Below, in pieces: positions 5,538 through 6,289 of a DNA stretch of 6,289 nt (position 1 is its first letter; every line of letters starts with the position of its first letter). The translations under genes and the position numbers were made by a program. Source of the DNA: Clostridiales bacterium. Lineage in GTDB: Bacteria > Bacillota > Clostridia > Oscillospirales > Acutalibacteraceae. Location of the stretch: the NCBI GenBank assembly GCA_019417145.1, contig DXVY01000103.1:1-6289 (forward strand). Direction: 5' to 3'. The notes under the pieces were generated by a model. That model was not told the origin of the DNA. It saw only the letters and a list, made by a program, of their open reading frames with translations, and did not search any database.

Positions 5538-6272
5538 ATGAGTCAGGCCGTATGCATAACGGGGGGCTCTCGGGGAATCGGTCGGGCGATGGTGCGGGCC
5601 TTCGCCGGGGCCGGATATCAGGTGATGTTCTCCTATCTCCAGGACCGGGCGGCGGCTGCGTCTCTGGTCCGCGAGTTGGAACGGGACGGCCTTACGGCCC
5701 TGCCTGTCCAGGCCGACGTATCCTGTTCGGAACAGGTCCGGGAACTGGCCGAAAAGGGAGAAAGGCACTTTGGCGGCATTGATATACTGGTCAACAACGC
5801 CGGCATTGCCTCCCGGCAGCTACTCATCGATCTGGAGGAGCCGGTTTGGGATCGCATACTGGATGTGAATCTGAAGGCTGTTTATCTTTGCTGTAAGGCC
5901 TTCCTCCCCTATATGATACGCAAAAAGCAGGGGGTGATCCTGAACATATCCTCCATGTGGGGGCAGGTGGGCGCCTCCTGCGAGGCGGCCTATTCCGCCG
6001 CCAAGGCCGGCGTCATCGGGCTGACCAAGGCCTTGGCCAAGGAGATGGGGCCTTCCGGGATCCGGGTCAACTGTATAGCGCCCGGCGTGGTGGACACGGA
6101 TATGCTCGGGGAACTTTCTCCGCCCGAGCTGGAGGCGCTGCGGGAGGACACCCCTTTGGAAAGCATTGGAAAGCCGGAGGACATCGCGGCGGCCGCGCTT
6201 TTCCTGGCTTCCGACCGGGCGCGGTTTATCACCGGACAGGTCTTGGGCGTCAACGGCGGATTTATCATTTGA
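5538..6272 (+). CDS. Short-chain dehydrogenase/reductase, FabG-like
   Basis: A 244-residue classical SDR, the usual length. The Rossmann cofactor motif TGGSRGIG is at residues 8-15, NNAG at 86-89, and the catalytic tetrad is N111 (DVNLKAV), S139 (ISSMWG), Y152 and K156 (AYSAAKAG). The C-terminal part has VNCIAPGVVDTDM (177-189) and ends ITGQVLGVNGGFII. Arg12 in the glycine motif and the absence of an acidic residue after the second strand (FSYLQDRAAA) suggest NADP(H). The closest named relative by pattern is 3-oxoacyl-ACP reductase FabG, which reduces beta-ketoacyl-ACP in fatty acid synthesis. No other fab gene is visible, so the substrate is uncertain and it could reduce another ketone. The ATG at 5538 has GGAAGGCGG (5523-5531) upstream. 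A Shine-Dalgarno sequence right after its stop implies another gene in the same operon. Confidence 0.92.
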   Translation: MSQAVCITGGSRGIGRAMVRAFAGAGYQVMFSYLQDRAAAASLVRELERDGLTALPVQADVSCSEQVRELAEKGERHFGGIDILVNNAGIASRQLLIDLEEPVWDRILDVNLKAVYLCCKAFLPYMIRKKQGVILNISSMWGQVGASCEAAYSAAKAGVIGLTKALAKEMGPSGIRVNCIAPGVVDTDMLGELSPPELEALREDTPLESIGKPEDIAAAALFLASDRARFITGQVLGVNGGFII

Positions 6273-6274
6273 TT

Positions 6275-6281
6275 GGGAGGT
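6275..6281 (+). promoter_or_regulatory. Ribosome binding site of a gene beyond the right edge
   Basis: GGGAGGT lies just after the SDR stop (6270-6272). With normal spacing the next start codon would fall at about 6289-6290, at or just past the window end. The next gene is therefore probably the second cistron of the SDR operon; nothing of its product is visible. Confidence 0.65.
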
Positions 6282-6289
6282 CTTTATAA

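Overview
This window looks like chromosome from a GC-rich low-GC-lineage (Firmicutes) bacterium, most likely a member of Clostridia. The main reason is the minus-strand gene order dxs - tlyA - nadK - argR - recN, a well-known conserved Clostridia/Firmicutes cluster. Strong GGAGG-type ribosome binding sites, GTG starts and spacings of 16-27 bases between genes agree with this. The genus cannot be read from the sequence.

Layout on the minus strand, in transcription order: a family 2 glycosyltransferase (5374-4319), dxs (start best placed at 4257, not 4266), tlyA, nadK, argR, and the first 63 codons of recN, which runs off the left edge. The 163-base gap 5375-5537 carries two divergent promoter candidates, each with the extended -10 element TGCTATACT. 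One drives the glycosyltransferase and probably the whole cluster. The other drives a FabG-like short-chain dehydrogenase/reductase (5538-6272, plus strand). A clear Shine-Dalgarno sequence in the last bases of the window shows that the plus-strand operon continues past the right edge.

How the genes fit together: the cluster combines housekeeping functions that are not one pathway. They are isoprenoid precursor synthesis (Dxs), ribosomal RNA 2'-O-methylation (TlyA), NADP supply (NadK), arginine-responsive regulation (ArgR) and DNA double-strand-break repair (RecN). The co-location is conserved, but the functional link is loose. NADPH made through NadK would be used by the reductoisomerase after Dxs and by the SDR, but that is only a metabolic connection.

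I see no convincing new system, mobile element, CRISPR array or RNA gene. The points most worth checking are the glycosyltransferase standing where ispA/xseB normally precede dxs, an unusual residue in the arginine-binding region of ArgR, the re-placed dxs start, and direct repeats with 10-base spacing just upstream of the glycosyltransferase promoter.
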